Notes: a model not told the origin generated them from the letters alone. 64,000 nt of DNA from Anaeramoeba flamelloides (GCA_027625915.1 JANTQA010000042.1:4290001-4354000), one strand, 5' to 3'. Shown: positions 11,818 to 24,087, counted from the stretch's first letter. Numbers and translations: made by a program.

Positions 11818-13115
11818 GAAATGCAAACCAACAAACCAAAAAGAATAATAAATTAGAATCAGAAATAATTATTCCATTAAAAATTGAAATTTTACCTACA
11901 CCGCCAAGAGAAAGAAGAATATTATGGGATCAATACCACAATTTAAATTATCCTTCTGGGTTTTTTCCAAATGACAACTTAGATATTAAAAACAACCCGT
12001 TGGATTGCAATGGTGATCACATCCATACTAATTTTAGAACAATGTATACCTATTTAAGGGCTAATGGATTTTATATTGAAGTTTTAAATAATCCGTTTAC
12101 TTGCTTTGATTCAAATAATTATCAAACTTTATTAATCGTAGATCCCGAAGAAGAGTTTTTCGAAGAAGAAAAGCAAAAGTTGCATAAAGATATAAAAAAA
12201 AAAAAACTGAATGTAATTATATTCGCAGATTGGTACAATGAGAAGCAAATCAAGGATTTGGAATTCTTCGATAAAAATACGAAAAAATTGTGGGTGCCCG
12301 CAATGGGCGGTGCAAATTTGCCTGCCCTCAACGATTTATTAAAACCGTATGGTATTGCCTTTGGTGATCATATCTTTTCGGGCAAGTTTCTGTTTGATAA
12401 CAAAAATATTCAAATTTCTTCTTCAACGAGTATTTATAAATTCCCAAAATTCGGGCAGTTGCTTTCCTTCCCATTAAAGGACGAAACGGAGAAAATATTA
12501 AGAAAGGAGCCCATTTTAGGAATTTACCAGCAATCGGAAAAGGCTGGTAAAATAATTGTTTTTGGCGATTCCAATTGCCTAGATGATACAGAAAATTTAT
12601 ACTACCAACAATGTTTCCCCTTTTTAGAAACCTTAATCAAATATGGTATCACGAACAAACTCCCAGAAAGGGTTGATTCGAAAGTTCAAATTTTGTCGGA
12701 AAATTTCGTTTCGAAAACTGTTGGGCTTCCCAAAAGATTGAAAAATAATGAATTCCAAAAATATTCAAATGTTCTAAATGAAAAAAATCCCATTTGCAGA
12801 AATTATCAAAGTAGTTTTAGAAGAGCAAATTTTATTGATGAGAAAGATATTTTAAGAGGGATCAAACAACGAGAAATTAGAAATCAAAAAATTACCAAAA
12901 TTTTGTTATCGGCCTATGTCATTTTTTTTATCATATTGATAATTATATCATTAATTGTTTTTAAAAATAAAAAAAATAACCAAAATCTTTATGATCATGA
13001 AAATAATTCTAAAACTATACAGTTTAATAATCATATTTATAATAAGAATAACAATAACAATAATAACAACAATGCTGACTTTTCAAAATCTAAACCTAAA
13101 AATTTAATTGTATAA
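9750..13115 (+). CDS. MBTPS1: Site-1 protease (membrane-bound transcription factor site-1 protease)
   Basis: A single-exon, 1121-residue subtilisin-like protease close in order and length to animal and plant S1P (about 1050 residues). An N-terminal hydrophobic signal peptide (about 8-21) is followed by an I9-type prodomain, then a low-complexity SESESE/KNKNKN insert (about 152-185). RSLL at 214-217 sits where S1P self-processing sites occur, and RxxL-type sites are the family's own cleavage preference. The catalytic set is complete: D249 (AIFDTG), H280 (GHGTFVAS), oxyanion N370 (SAIGNDGP) and S448 (SGTSVASP). Conserved blocks include YTSWFLDAFNYA, SSRGMTTWELP, WPYCSQP, WDQYHNLNYP and GDHIHTNFR. 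A poly-N tract lies near 675-690 and one C-terminal membrane span at about 1051-1072. It would act in the Golgi lumen, clipping membrane-bound transcription factors or other precursors. Codons within 10780-11260 are markedly GC-richer than elsewhere in the window. Confidence 0.97.
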
Positions 13116-13793
13116 TTTTTTTTTTCTAGTCTTTTGCTACAATTAAAAATATTTGTGTGTTTATTTCTTATTTTATTCTTGATTTATAAATATTAATTTA
13201 AATTTGATAATATATTTTTTAAAAAAAAAAATAAATAAAAGTAAATAAATCAAATTATATAAATTAAAAGTATATTATAATTTATATAACTATTTTCATT
13301 CAATTTTATTTTTTTTTTTGTTGTTTTTTTTACTGGATGAATTTTTATATGAAACTTTATTTGTTTTGTTGTGTTTATTATATTGTGTGTCTATGAGATA
13401 ATAGATGGTTGTTTTATCGGTAAAATAAGTAATTGATTGAAAATAAAATAAAATGAAAATAATTCTTAAAAAAAAAAACTTAAAGGTTAGGTGCATTTGG
13501 TTAAAAGTGTTTGACTTTATTAAAATATTTAAAAAAAGACCGAAATTCTCATTATTTTAAGCGAGAAGTATATTGTTTCTAAACATTTTACATTTTTTTT
13601 TTTATTTATTATTTTAAAATATTGTAAATAAATTTAATTGAAAATCATAGCTAATATAACATATGAAAATCCACTAAAATTTTATAAAGTAGTTAAATAT
13701 TATTTATAAAACATCAAAAAAAATAACTAAATTGTGTTTTGTATCAAATATTTTTTCTTTTGATTTTTTTTTAATGTAAATCAGAATTAAATA

Positions 13794-13990
13794 CAGTCAG
13801 TTCCATTTTTCTGGTACAAACTTTGGAAGAAATTTAAGGCATATAAAAAATCTCAAATTGGATAATAACATTCAAATTATAGTTAAATAAAGAGTAAAAA
13901 AAAATTACAAAAAATGTGCCTTAAATGTGGGATTTTTCTGTGCTTTAAATTTAATAATGAATGTTTGTGTCTTAATAGTCGAACTAACTG
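13794..13990. mobile_element. Palindromic MITE, family M1 copy 2
   Basis: Starts CAGTCAGTTCCA and ends with inverted AACTAACTG, flanked by TA on both sides. Both halves are more diverged from the family consensus than in the copies at 7194 or 18629, so this is an older copy. Confidence 0.75.
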
Positions 13991-14463
13991 TATTAATTTA
14001 AATATAATTTTTTGTGTTGTAATTCGTTGTATTATTAGGGATGTATAGGTATGAATATGTTATTTAATAATATGTGGGTTCTTTAAAAATGATTCGGATT
14101 TAAAAATCGATTTCATCGAATAGTTGCATATAAATAATAGGGGATTTTTTGGTGGTTTCTTATGAAGGGGTCTAACGGTTACAATTTTATATAAATTGTG
14201 AATAAAGAAAAAAATGATAAAGAAGTAAAAAAAGGAAAATAATCATAAAAAGTAAAATTTCTCAATTATTAAGTTTTTAAATACGAATAAAAATCATTAA
14301 GGTTCTTTTAAAGTATTGAAATATTATCAGTTTGTGAATTTTGTTCATTTAAGAATTCAAATGGTAGTTTGTATTTTTCAATCACAGAGAATTACTTTAC
14401 AATGATTTCATTAATTCAAGACTAGTGTATGTTGAAAAAATTAGTAAACCATCTCAGATTGTA

Positions 14464-14656
14464 CAGTAAATTTCAAATTTTAAGCACAAACTTTGAAAGA
14501 AATTCAAAGTGCAAATAAATCCCAAATTAAAGCACGCAATTTAGAATTTTTTTATACAAATTATTTTACTAAAATCTGAATTTTGTGCTTTAATTTGAGA
14601 TTTTTTTTGTGCCTTAAATTTCGTTGTAATCTGTATCTTCAAAGTGGAACTGATTG
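14464..14656. mobile_element. Palindromic MITE, family M1 copy 3
   Basis: Starts CAGTAAATTTCA with the left end changed, retains 'aaattaaagcac' and the inverted right half, and ends GTGGAACTGATTG, flanked by TA on both sides. Moderately diverged. Confidence 0.75.
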
Positions 14657-14849
14657 TAATAAAATTGTTCTTTATATATTTAAAGTTGATTTTAGTCCAA
14701 TTTGTTACAATTAGATCCCCTTTTTTGTGCGTCTTTCTTCTATTTAAATATGTTTTTAGATCTTTTCTGATAAATTAATCAAAGAAATATTTCATATATT
14801 ATTGGAATTTTTGTGTATAAAAGATGGGATCAGAGTGATTCGGATACTT

Positions 14850-15048
14850 CTGGTCAGTTTTATTTTTAAGGTATATATTTTCGACTAAATTTAATATACA
14901 AAAAAATCTCAACTTGAGGCAAATTTTTTTGGAATTTTATTTAACAAAAATTATTTTACTATGTTCCGAATATTTTGCTTTAATTTGGAATTGTTTTTGT
15001 ACCTTAATTTTTGTTCAGCGTTTGTTTCTTAAATATGGAATATAAGTT
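14850..15048. mobile_element. Palindromic MITE, family M1 copy 4 (degenerate)
   Basis: The order of family M1 blocks is kept (GGTCAGTTTTA, 'aaaaaaatctcaacttgaggc', 'gctttaatttgga', 'gtaccttaattttt') but both ends are decayed, so borders are approximate. Only about 200 bases separate it from copy 3. Confidence 0.55.
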
Positions 15049-16030
15049 AATCAAACTTGTATATCCAAAACTTTCTAAATCTGAAAACAACTATACAAAA
15101 AATAGAAAAAAAAATTTTTTTTTTGATAGAATTTTCTTTTTTATCTTTCTACAAGCTCCTTTTCTAAAAGTTTTACTTTAGGTATGAAAAAATATGTGAA
15201 GATAATGTAAATTTCAAACATTTTCATATTAGTATATAACAGTTTCAAAACATGAATCAATAAAATCATTTTTTTTTTTTCAAAGTTACACAAAGTTAAA
15301 TTCAAATAACAACATTTAATTTTTTTGAAAAATAATAAATTGCAAAAATCCGATTTACAACCTTTATTAAGCCAACTGTTATTTTTTATAAGATCATGAA
15401 ATTGGTTTTCTTTAATAAAATTACAAAGGTTCAAGTCATATTGTGGAACATTTATAAGACTTATAATTCGGATGTCTATTACAAAAATGTGTTTTATGAA
15501 ATAGAGAATTCAATTTCTATCATTAGATAAAGTTTTCAACTTCTACATTAACAGAGATTTTTTTTGTAAAAATAAAGACAAAAAATTAATTGTATAAGGA
15601 AAAATACATGGAAATTTGAAAGTATTTTTAGAACATTATTTGTAAATTTATTAAAAATGAGATTTTGATAGTTTTGGGAATTGAAGATCTGTACTAAATT
15701 TTGTTTTTTATTATTTGTTAATAAATTCTCAAAACTGAATAATTGTTTAAAATAATTTTTTTTTTTCTATTATAATTTTTTCGGTTTATGGTCGGTTTTA
15801 TTAATAATTTTTCGGTTTTCATATGGGATAAAATTCTGTAATTGAAAATAAATGTTTGTTTTTTATAAATTTACATTATTGGGTTGAAATGCTATATGTT
15901 TTATGAAAAAGAAAATAAAATATCCCACCTACTGTAGGATAAAAAAAACAATTTCTCTTACTCCATTCCATAACTTGGAAATTTTTTTCAGAGAAAATCT
16001 CGTATTTTTTTAATTTTGAAATAAACTCTT

Positions 16031-16606
16031 TTTCAAAAATTGTGACTCGCCTGAAATAATAAATTGAAAAAAAAAAATATCCTTTTAGTATTCAAGAACA
16101 ATAAATAACTAAATATGATTTGTAATTCACTTTTAAGTCACTCTAAATAGATAAAAGCCTGATATTTTCAAAATTAAAAAAAATAAAGCCAAAAACTAAA
16201 AAAAAGTGAGTCACAATGTTTGAAATGAGCATGACAGATTTTTTATTAATATACTTTCACTGAAAAAAAAGTTGAACAATAAGATTTTTTATGAATAATT
16301 AAATCCATTTTCAAAGACCTTACATAGTCTAAATTTTCTTAGTGATTATTGGTCTTTTCGAAGATCTCTTTTTTTCCACATGATCTTTTTAAAAAAAGAA
16401 AAAGAAAAATAAAAGAAAAATAAAAATTTGAAAAAGAAAAAAGAAAAAGTAAAAGAAAAAGAAAAATAAAGAAAAATTAAAATTTGCAAAATTAGAAAAA
16501 ATGATTCTGATCTAAAAATTTGAAAATATTTTTTTGTTAAGAATACCCGAATAAACCTCAAAACGACTCCCATTAACATTATAAAGTGAGTCAAAATTTT
16601 TGAAAA
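16031..16606. repeat. TIR repeat, family F copy 2
   Basis: The left end TTTCAAAAATTGTGACTCGC and right end GTGAGTCAAAATTTTTGAAA form imperfect inverted repeats. The body matches 34055-34654 throughout, including the A/G-rich tract at about 16390-16470. A minus-strand open frame over it (16346-16642) is shared loosely with the other copy but has only low-complexity content. Confidence 0.65.
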
Positions 16607-18239
16607 ATAGTTTACATCAAAATAATAAACATTATTATACATGAGAATTTTCGAAAAGGGCTAACAACTTTATTAGTTATTAATTGGAATTGATAAAAAA
16701 AAAAAAAAGAAAATTTCCAAAATTTTTTTTATTTCTATTGAGAAAAGTTTTGAAATTTGGATTTGACTTAGTGTGGGGGGTGGGTGGGGGGGGGAGGGTA
16801 TCTGATCTATTTATTTTAATAGTCGGGAAGGGATCATATTTTTCAATTTTAAAATAAATCAACTATTTTTTTTCAAAGAGTATCACTAAATTAAATTAAA
16901 AATAAATTATTTTTTTGACTGTTTTTGTAATATTTTTTATCCTTTCATTCTTTTTTTTTTTTTTTTTGTTGGAGTTTCAATATATATTCCTTTTTTTTTG
17001 GGTAAATTATACTCATATTTATTATTTTTTTATTCTTAGAGTTCAATATCAAGTTCATTCAGTGTAAAGAATTGAAAAAAAAAAAAAATACACCAAAAAT
17101 TGGCCTTTTTTCAAAAGTCAAGAATTTTAAAAAATGTTGTATTCGAATCTAAATGAGTTTAATAGCTATATTTTCTTAATTAAATAGAATCACCATAACT
17201 TTGTAAAAAATAATTTAGATAATATGTATAATTGAAATAGAATATTTATTATATGCTAACTTTAATTTTCAGTACTTTTTTTTTTACTGTGGCAATTAGA
17301 AAGTTTTTTTTTATGATGATCAAAGAAAAAATTGAAATCTACAATATAAATAAATCACAGGAAATGCTCAGTAACTTGAAAACGTTGTTCAGGTGTTGTT
17401 TTGGAAGTGTTTAAATGTAGTGTTTAACAATTTTGGAAAATGAGATCCCCATTAATGAAAGAGTTTTTTTTGTAAATTTGTTTGTCTTGGAGTCTTCTCT
17501 AAGATACTATTGAAATTTTTGCAATAAAAATTTTTGAGATTGATATAGGTTATTTAAAAGATTGAATATGAAGATAACAAATCCCATATTGTAAAAAAAA
17601 ATGATAAATGATAAATGAATGAATATCCAGGAATTGTTTTTTAACTTTTGAAAATTTAAAATATGAGATCTAAAAAGGACTGTAAACATAGAAAATTCTT
17701 CGAGAAACCAAATAAAATTTTCTCTTGAAACAAAATTCTCTTTTTGAGGGTATTAGAAGTTTTTTTTGTTTAACTGTGAACTCATTTATGAAAAAAAAAT
17801 ATTAATAATGAGGTTTCTTGTTCTCATATTCAATTATTATAGTACATTTATCCATATCAAAATTTGATATTGGGAAATTTTTCAATGTTGTGATGTAATA
17901 TCTGTATAATTCAAACATTAAAATGAATAAATTATTTTATTTCCGTGTATTATAATTTTATGGTTTAAGATAAATTTAAATAAAAATGTAACAATTAATC
18001 ATAAACTATCATTCAAAATCATTAGCCCATCAAAAATCAAAATTTAAAGAAAAATATTTTTAATACTTGTAGTTATCTATTATAATATCAAAATTTTTAT
18101 TTTAGTATTTGGTTCACTACTCCAGGGGTATTTGTTTTTCTTCAAAAAATAAAATAAAAAAAGTTAAAAAAAAATTTTAAAAAAAATTGGGAAATTTATT
18201 TTGAATGAAACATTATATGAAAAAAAATTTTTTTAAAAA

Positions 18240-18434
18240 TTAATAAAACCCATTTATCGATTCTCCTTCCCTTTGAATAACTAAATCTAATCTCTTTGTC
18301 ATATTTGAAACCAATTGTTTCATTAATTCATCTGTTACTTCTTTCAAATTTTTCATTTTCATTTTCCATTTTAACAAAAACACTTTTGAAAAAATAAAAA
18401 AAGAGAAAAAATGATTTATTTGCAAACTTTTCAT
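18240..18434 (-). CDS. Possible small protein or 3' exon, unknown function
   Basis: A 64-residue frame from the ATG at 18434. Its N-terminal third is hydrophobic (FFSFFIFSKVFLL, signal- or anchor-like). The rest is a charged, amphipathic helix-like segment (NLKEVTDELMKQLVSNMTK) followed by RLDLVIQREGESINGFY and TAA. This second part has more protein-like composition than most chance frames here. No family is recognised. It might be the last exon of a gene with upstream exons I could not find, or chance. Confidence 0.2.
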   Translation of the reverse strand: MKSLQINHFFSFFIFSKVFLLKWKMKMKNLKEVTDELMKQLVSNMTKRLDLVIQREGESINGFY

Positions 18435-18628
18435 TGTGAGAGGAAAAACTTCAAAACGATACAAAAGCAATTCAAAATTGAAATATAAGGTGGGCCATTT
18501 ATTTTGAATTTTAGTTTATAATATAAAATTTTTAAAATGAAGTTTGATAAGAAAAATTCATTCTAATTCTTAAAAACCTTGCACTTTAAACATTCAATCC
18601 ACCTATATAATTTGAATTTAAAAACTTA

Positions 18629-18825
18629 CAATCAGTTTCACTTTTAAGGCAAAAACTTTCAACGAAATTCAAGGCACAAAAAAATCCCAAATTAAGGCAC
18701 AAAATTTGGAATTTTTTTTTTTACAATTTATTTTTACTAGAATCTGAATTTTGTGCCTTAATTTGAGATTTTTTTTGTGCCTTGAATTTCGTTGAAAGTT
18801 TGTACCTTAAAAGTGAAACTGACTG
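18629..18825. mobile_element. Palindromic MITE, family M1 copy 5
   Basis: A well-preserved copy. It starts CAATCAGTTTCACTTTTAAG and ends CTTAAAAGTGAAACTGACTG, flanked by TA on both sides. The halves are almost perfect inverted complements separated by a short A/T-rich centre, so a transcript would fold into one long hairpin. Confidence 0.85.
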
Positions 18826-19119
18826 TAATAAAGTTATATATTTCATTTGATCGGCGGGTGTTTAAATATTTATATCTCTTATTTAGCCAAATTAGGGTGG
18901 TAATTAAAGAAAATAGCTAACAAGCCATTCAACAAATGTGGTACAAAAGAATTTTTTTAATGAAGTTTTTGTTTTTTTTTTTATTGATTTTTACTCTCTT
19001 ACATTATTTTTTTTCAATCTTTTTCTTTCTCTTTTTCTTATCTTTGTATAGAAGTGGTATTCCATGAACTAGGATCTTGCCTACATTGTAAAAAGGATAA
19101 AAAATACAAAATAAATTAC

Positions 19120-20095
19120 AAGGTGTCGTGGAGTGTCATTAAATGTCGTTAAGTTCCTAGGTTTCCCAGGATCCAAAAGAATAGATTAAAATCTTTGATA
19201 TAACCCAATTCTTTTGAATTGTGGAAAATCTAACAGAGGTTTTTTTTTTTTTTATTTTTAGAAATAAAAAGAAAATTATTTAATTTTCGGTTTATTTGTC
19301 AAATTAAAAAAGACCTAACCTGAAGTGTGCAGAGTGCTACCGAGTGTGTAGGTTTTCTTGTTGTTTTCTTTTTCCTGTGTGAAGTGTTCTAGGTTTTTTT
19401 TACGTTTTCTGTTTGATTTATGGGGTGTTCTGGGGTTTTTTTTTACTTTAGAAATAAACAGAAAATTTATTAAAATTTTCGGTTTATTTCTAAATTAAAA
19501 AAAAACTAACGAAAATCAATAGATTTTACAAATAAATAGATAACTCAAAAAAACCTAACGAAAATCTATTGATTTTCCAAATAAACAGAAAACTCAAGAA
19601 AAGATAACTGTGGTTTTGAATATATCAAAAGAATAGAGAAAATTCTTTAGTTTTACTCAATTCTTTTAAATCATCAAAAACCAAACAGCTGTTTTTTTTT
19701 TCACTTTTTGTTTTTGTTTCAAAAATCAATTGGTTTTCTTATCAAAATAAAAATTAAAAAGAAAACTAACCGGAAGTGCCATCAAGCAACGTCGAGATCC
19801 ACAGGACGCTGTGGGGTGCCTAACTTTTTCCAGGGTCCACAATAATATGATAAAAACAAAGAGTTTACTCAATTCTTTTAAATTCTGGAAAAGTTAACAA
19901 TATTTTTATTTAATTTTTTAAATAATAAGAAAATTTCAAAAATTTTCTTTTTATTTCGAAAATATTATTTTCATATCTAAAATTAAAAAAAAAACGAATG
20001 AAAGGTACCTAGGTTTTCCAGAATTCAAAAGAATAGAGAAAAATCTTTGATTTTACTCAATTCTTTTAAATTCTGGAAAACCTAACGGCAAACAG
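19120..20095. repeat. Foldback repeat cluster, family C copy 1
   Basis: A series of nested inverted repeats. Units such as 'ttttccagaattcaaaagaa' face 'ttcttttaaattctggaaa', and 'aaattttcggtttatttc' faces similar inverted stretches. GC-richer words recur: 'gtgtcgtggagtgtc', 'gagtgctaccgagtg' and 'ggaagtgcc'. Related clusters lie at 26690-27110, 46725-47285 and 50505-50720. No coding capacity is seen. Confidence 0.7.
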
Positions 20096-21056
20096 AAAGT
20101 AATTTTGTTGAATTATCTCTCTTCAAAAATAAATAAAATAAATAAATAATAAAAAAGTTTGAAAAATAGAAAATCAATTTCAATGTCTTATAAATTTTCA
20201 CAATGGTGTTGGTAAGGCTGTAACTTGCCTGAACTAAAAGGAAAAAAATCAAAAAGAGAAAGGAAAAAATTCAAAATAACTAAAATTGGTTGGTTGGGTA
20301 TTTTATTTGTATACTTCAAGACATTGCAGTAATTGAACAAATATTACTCTTGACAGAGATTTTATTCTGCTTAATAACAAATATAATAGATAAAAATCAA
20401 AAGATTTAATATTTTGATGGGCAAAAGATAAGATTACCAAGATTGTTAAAATTATTCAATTTTAATAATTTTATAGTTTGATTGAATAAAAATGATCCAA
20501 AAAGATATAAAATTTAAAAATAATATTTTTGTTATAATTTTTTTTGTTGTTAGTTTAGTACAGCATCTTTTAAATATTTTCACAACTCTACACACATATA
20601 AAGAAAAGACAAAAAAAAAAAAATTTCTAAAGATCAGAGAATCCAAAAAATTAATTCAAATTTTGAATTTTCTTTCAAAAAATTGTTTTTGTTATTATCA
20701 CACTTAATTTTTTAAAAAAAAATTATTTTCAGGTTTTTTTTTTTTATTTTTTTGGCTTTTTTTTTTATTTTATTTGATTAATTTCTCATCGTTCTCTAAC
20801 CATAAAAAAGACAAATAAGTTTTATAGGGATTATATGCATTTCTAAAGTCGAAATATTATCTGAAAAATTGAAAAGATGCGCAAAATATACAAAAAAAAT
20901 ACATAACAAGTTGGGATCAAATTTTAAAATCTGTATGGATCATTTTTGAACACTCGGTTGGTAATTAAAAGAGGGTTATTATGATGATACCATGAATGTT
21001 CTGAGTGTATCTTTTATAAAGAAGGGTTTTTTAAAATCTCTTTGTTGTTGGCGCCC

Positions 21057-21727
21057 TTAAAGCCGTAATTCAACCTCGACTGATTTTAAAATCGTAAACT
21101 TATCTTTTGGGAATAAATGCTTTTCGTAATCCAAAATCTTATTCTCTAAATTCAGCTTTGCGTATGGGTGGCTCGTTGGCTTTGCAAACCCAAAGCCATG
21201 ATCTTTGAAAATATCAAAATTTGAATCCAAAATGGATTTTTGTGTTTGGCTACTGCTGCCTTTTGGGGTATTTGCAGTTTTTTTTGTTTTTGCCTTACAC
21301 GGAAGAGAAATGGTGCTTTTGTTAATCTTGGTTGTGGAAACAACTCTTTTTCGTGAGCGAATATATGGCGTATTTCCTTGGTTGTGTTTTTTATGGGTGT
21401 TTTTTGTTCTTCTTCTTCTTTTAAGCTCAAAGCCATTTGATCTGTGGTGTTGTTTATAATGTTTGTGGTTTTTGTTTGGTGTGTGTGAATAGAAAAGTTT
21501 CGTTTGTTAGAAGTTTTTGGAAAATTTTTAAATTTTTTTTTTTTTTTTTTGAAAATCAAAATATCAAGTGAAAATCCTCAAAACTTACTTGTCAAGAGAT
21601 AAATTCATTTTTGAAAAGAGAAATCTGAAGATTTACAAATAAAATATAAAAAAAAAAATAAAATAAAGAGTGTAACCAAAAGAAAATAATGACTCAAGAA
21701 AAGAAAATTTTCTTACGGAGAAAACAT
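21057..21727 (-). CDS. Small basic protein with an 11-nt first exon, unknown function
   Basis: The coding frame is deduced by splicing. Exon 2 (21441-21057) is open for 128 codons to TAA and has no ATG at its start. Upstream, ATG at 21727 begins an 11-base exon (21727-21717, ATGTTTTCTCC) followed by a strong donor GTAAG. The intron (21716-21442, 275 bases) ends ACCACAG, and joining the two keeps frame (MFSPSNGFELKRRRR...). The protein is about 131 residues. Residues 11-55 are basic and poorly structured (KRRRRTKNTHKKH, RSRKRVV). The C-terminal third looks more ordered (SILDSNFDIFKDHGFGFAKP, LNLENKILDYEKHLFP). I recognise no family. The local sequence is GC-richer than its surroundings, which supports coding. 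Longer frames on both strands at 21152-21559 are shadows: their frames run past the GC-rich core into poly-A/T. Confidence 0.6.
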
Positions 21728-22359
21728 TCTAGTTTTTTTTTTTTTTAATTGTCGCAGAGGTTATGAACACAAACAACACAAATAAGGTTTTTCATAAGTC
21801 TGTTTTGCAATGATCAAACAAGATTTACTTAAATTTTTTTTTTTAAAGCAAGAATTTGTCTAACTTACTTTTTTTAAATGAAAAATACTGTGATCAGTAT
21901 AGAAAGTGATCAAGAAAAATTAAAGAATATTGTGTGGTTGTTTTTCTTTTATTATTGTTCACATTCGATTTAGAAGAGATTCGTTATTTTTTTATTGAAT
22001 AAAAAAACTCGAAAGGTTTGTTCCCATTAAAAGTGTCTTCCGTTGGATGAAAATAATCCAATAGTTTTGGAATTTTTCTGAGAAGGAAAACTTTTTTATT
22101 GTAAATTATTCAATTCCTTAACACAAAGTAACCAAACAGACTGTTTGCTTGAAGAAGATTTATTGGTTTTTTAAATCGTAAAAAAAAAAATAACCAAAGA
22201 AAAACTTTTCGAGAAGTGTCTTCTTATACAAAGTGTTTTAAATCTAAATCCTTTTCCAAATACAGACAAAATTAGCAAACAATACCATTGTCAATCTCTT
22301 GAAAAACTCATCTTTTCATTCTTTCAATTGGTAGAAGTTAAAAAAGGAAAGGTTTTATT

Positions 22360-22397
<38 letters not shown>

Positions 22398-23237
22398 AGA
22401 ATAAAAAAAATTTTAATCTATTTTTTAGGATTATTCAAAAGAAGAGAAAAATGAAACAACACAAAAACCATTCACTTAAAATAAAAAAATCGTCTTTTTG
22501 ATCTATTTTTCAATTTTTGAACACAAAAAATTTTGGAAAAACAGAAGAAAACCAAAAACCTATCCAGCACATTTGCCTTGAAAAAAAAATTTTCAACTTT
22601 AAGAATTTTTTATGAGAAATTGAGATTTTAATAGTAAAGTAAACCGATTTTTTGAAGAACTAACAATAGTTTTCTGAAATTTCCCACTCCCTTTTCCATA
22701 ATTTTTTCAAAACAAAAATCAAAAACAAAAAACTGTTTGTAAGGAAAAAGATTGTTCTTGCATCAAGACAAAAACCTTCAAAGAAAAGAGATGGATAAAA
22801 TTAACTTTGCTCTTTTTGGGATCTTGAAAAGATGGGTTTTGAAAAACATAATTTGAAAAGATCCTTTTTTTTTCAACAAAACCTTTTCTTCTTCTTTTTC
22901 ATTTTCATTTTCATTTTCACAAAATATCTGGGGGGTAAACAAATATGCTTTTTTTAGATATGAGAAGCAAGATCTACCACCTTTTTTTTAAAACTCGTCT
23001 GTTTTTCAAGAACCCAAAAAAGATTTCAAAAAGATCTTACAGAAGAGAGTGCTGTTTTTTGTGCTATAAAATAATTTTCAAATTCAAATTCTTTTTATTT
23101 CGAAGTGTGATTTTAAGGTGGAAGAATAAGATCATTGTGAGGAAATTGCTAAATCTGGCTATTTTAACCCATTAGTTGATTGGGTTGGGACTTGGTTTGA
23201 ATTCAGGAGGTTGATTTAATATGATTTTTCAAGATAA

Positions 23238-23310
23238 CAATCAATCCCACTTTTAAGGAACAAACTTTGAATGAAATTTAATGAACAAAAAAATCTCAAA
23301 TTTAAAAGTT
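23238..23310. mobile_element. Family M1 half-element
   Basis: Only the left half of M1 is present (TCCCACTTTTAAGGAACAAA, then 'aaaaaaatctcaaattt'). It is cut off where the family E element at 23321 begins, consistent with E having replaced or truncated the right half. Confidence 0.5.
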
Positions 23311-23320
23311 CGAGTTACTA

Positions 23321-24019
23321 CAGTGATCAAAATAATGCGTGCACAAAGACTATAACCGGTGTTTCAAAATACTGATAAATTGTAATTTATATTTGGAAAT
23401 TTTTATTTGATTTTCCTTTTTGAAATTTTTATGTTCAACCTTTGAATAAAGCATTTTATGAAATCAAGTACTAAGATACTCTGTAAAAATAGTTGTTCTT
23501 CAAAATATTCTTTGCCCTGGACTGTTTGAGAAGAAACAGTTCGAAGATTTATGAAAATGGAATATGAACTAAAAATTTTTTGAACTTTATTAGAATTTAT
23601 CAGTATTATCCGTGCTATTTTTTCTTCTTGTACCAAGGCAACATCCAATCTACTACCAAATAGTATACCTAAGCTCAAATCAATTTTGAAAGTAAAGGTC
23701 TGGATATTTTCAGTAAAATTTAAATTATTCATGCAAATAGTTGAAAATTTTTCTTAATTTTTTTGAATTTTTTTTTTTTGATGATAAAATTTTATAAAAA
23801 ATTTACTCTATTTTTTGAGATAAATTTTTCAATTTGATCCTTCATTTTTAGAATTTCTTTTTTAAATAATAGAACTTTAAGAAACCAACACCATATTTAT
23901 TTCGGGTTTATTACCAGTTTCTTTGATTGGTTAATCTATAGGTCTTCAATAACAAAAAAACACACTTTTTATTTTAAAGCACGCTTTAAATTTTTTTATA
24001 AGCTTTATTTTGACTACAG
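23321..24019. mobile_element. Tc1/mariner-like TIR element, family E copy 1
   Basis: Starts CAGTGATCAAAATAATGCGT and ends with the inverted form of CTGTAGTCAAAATAAAGCTT; the left end is preceded by TA. The 699-bp body carries no recognisable transposase. The 109-residue minus-strand frame inside it (23403-23732) has no transposase motifs that I can see. Related copies lie at 24088-24480, 58031-58508 and, more weakly, 42600-42740 and 59770-60045. Confidence 0.65.
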
Positions 24020-24087
24020 AAAGGTCAAAAATAATTTTATGAAATGGATTAAAATAATTTAATAATTTTAATGATTACTGAAAGTGA

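Larger units (their letters stand above)
13116..21056. other. 8 kb intergenic region dominated by repeats
   Basis: No strongly supported gene lies here; one weak small open frame is listed at 18240. AATAAA-rich sequence around 13225-13250 could serve as the polyadenylation region of the protease gene. The rest holds four M1 copies, one F copy, a G-rich run near 16779-16797 and the foldback cluster at 19120-20095. Other open frames (for example 15141-15434 and 17507-17689 on the minus strand) look like chance AT-rich frames. Confidence 0.55.

Noticed and set aside
16346-16642. Aromatic-rich minus-strand frame with a partner at 34342-34686
   Set aside because: Both lie inside family F repeats and consist of the antisense of an A/G tract; the shared residues come from the repeat.
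16779-16797. G-rich run as a telomere or quadruplex signal
   Set aside because: A single short G-rich tract without tandem telomeric units; too short to support a claim.
21152-21559. 135-residue minus-strand frame and 84-residue plus-strand frame at the same place
   Set aside because: The alternative minus frame stays coding-like to the end of the GC-rich patch and ends at 21057, while these two run into poly-A/T or are hydrophobic antisense reads.
23403-23732. 109-residue minus-strand frame as a transposase
   Set aside because: It sits within family E but I see no DDE or helix-turn-helix motif, and the other copies do not keep the frame.
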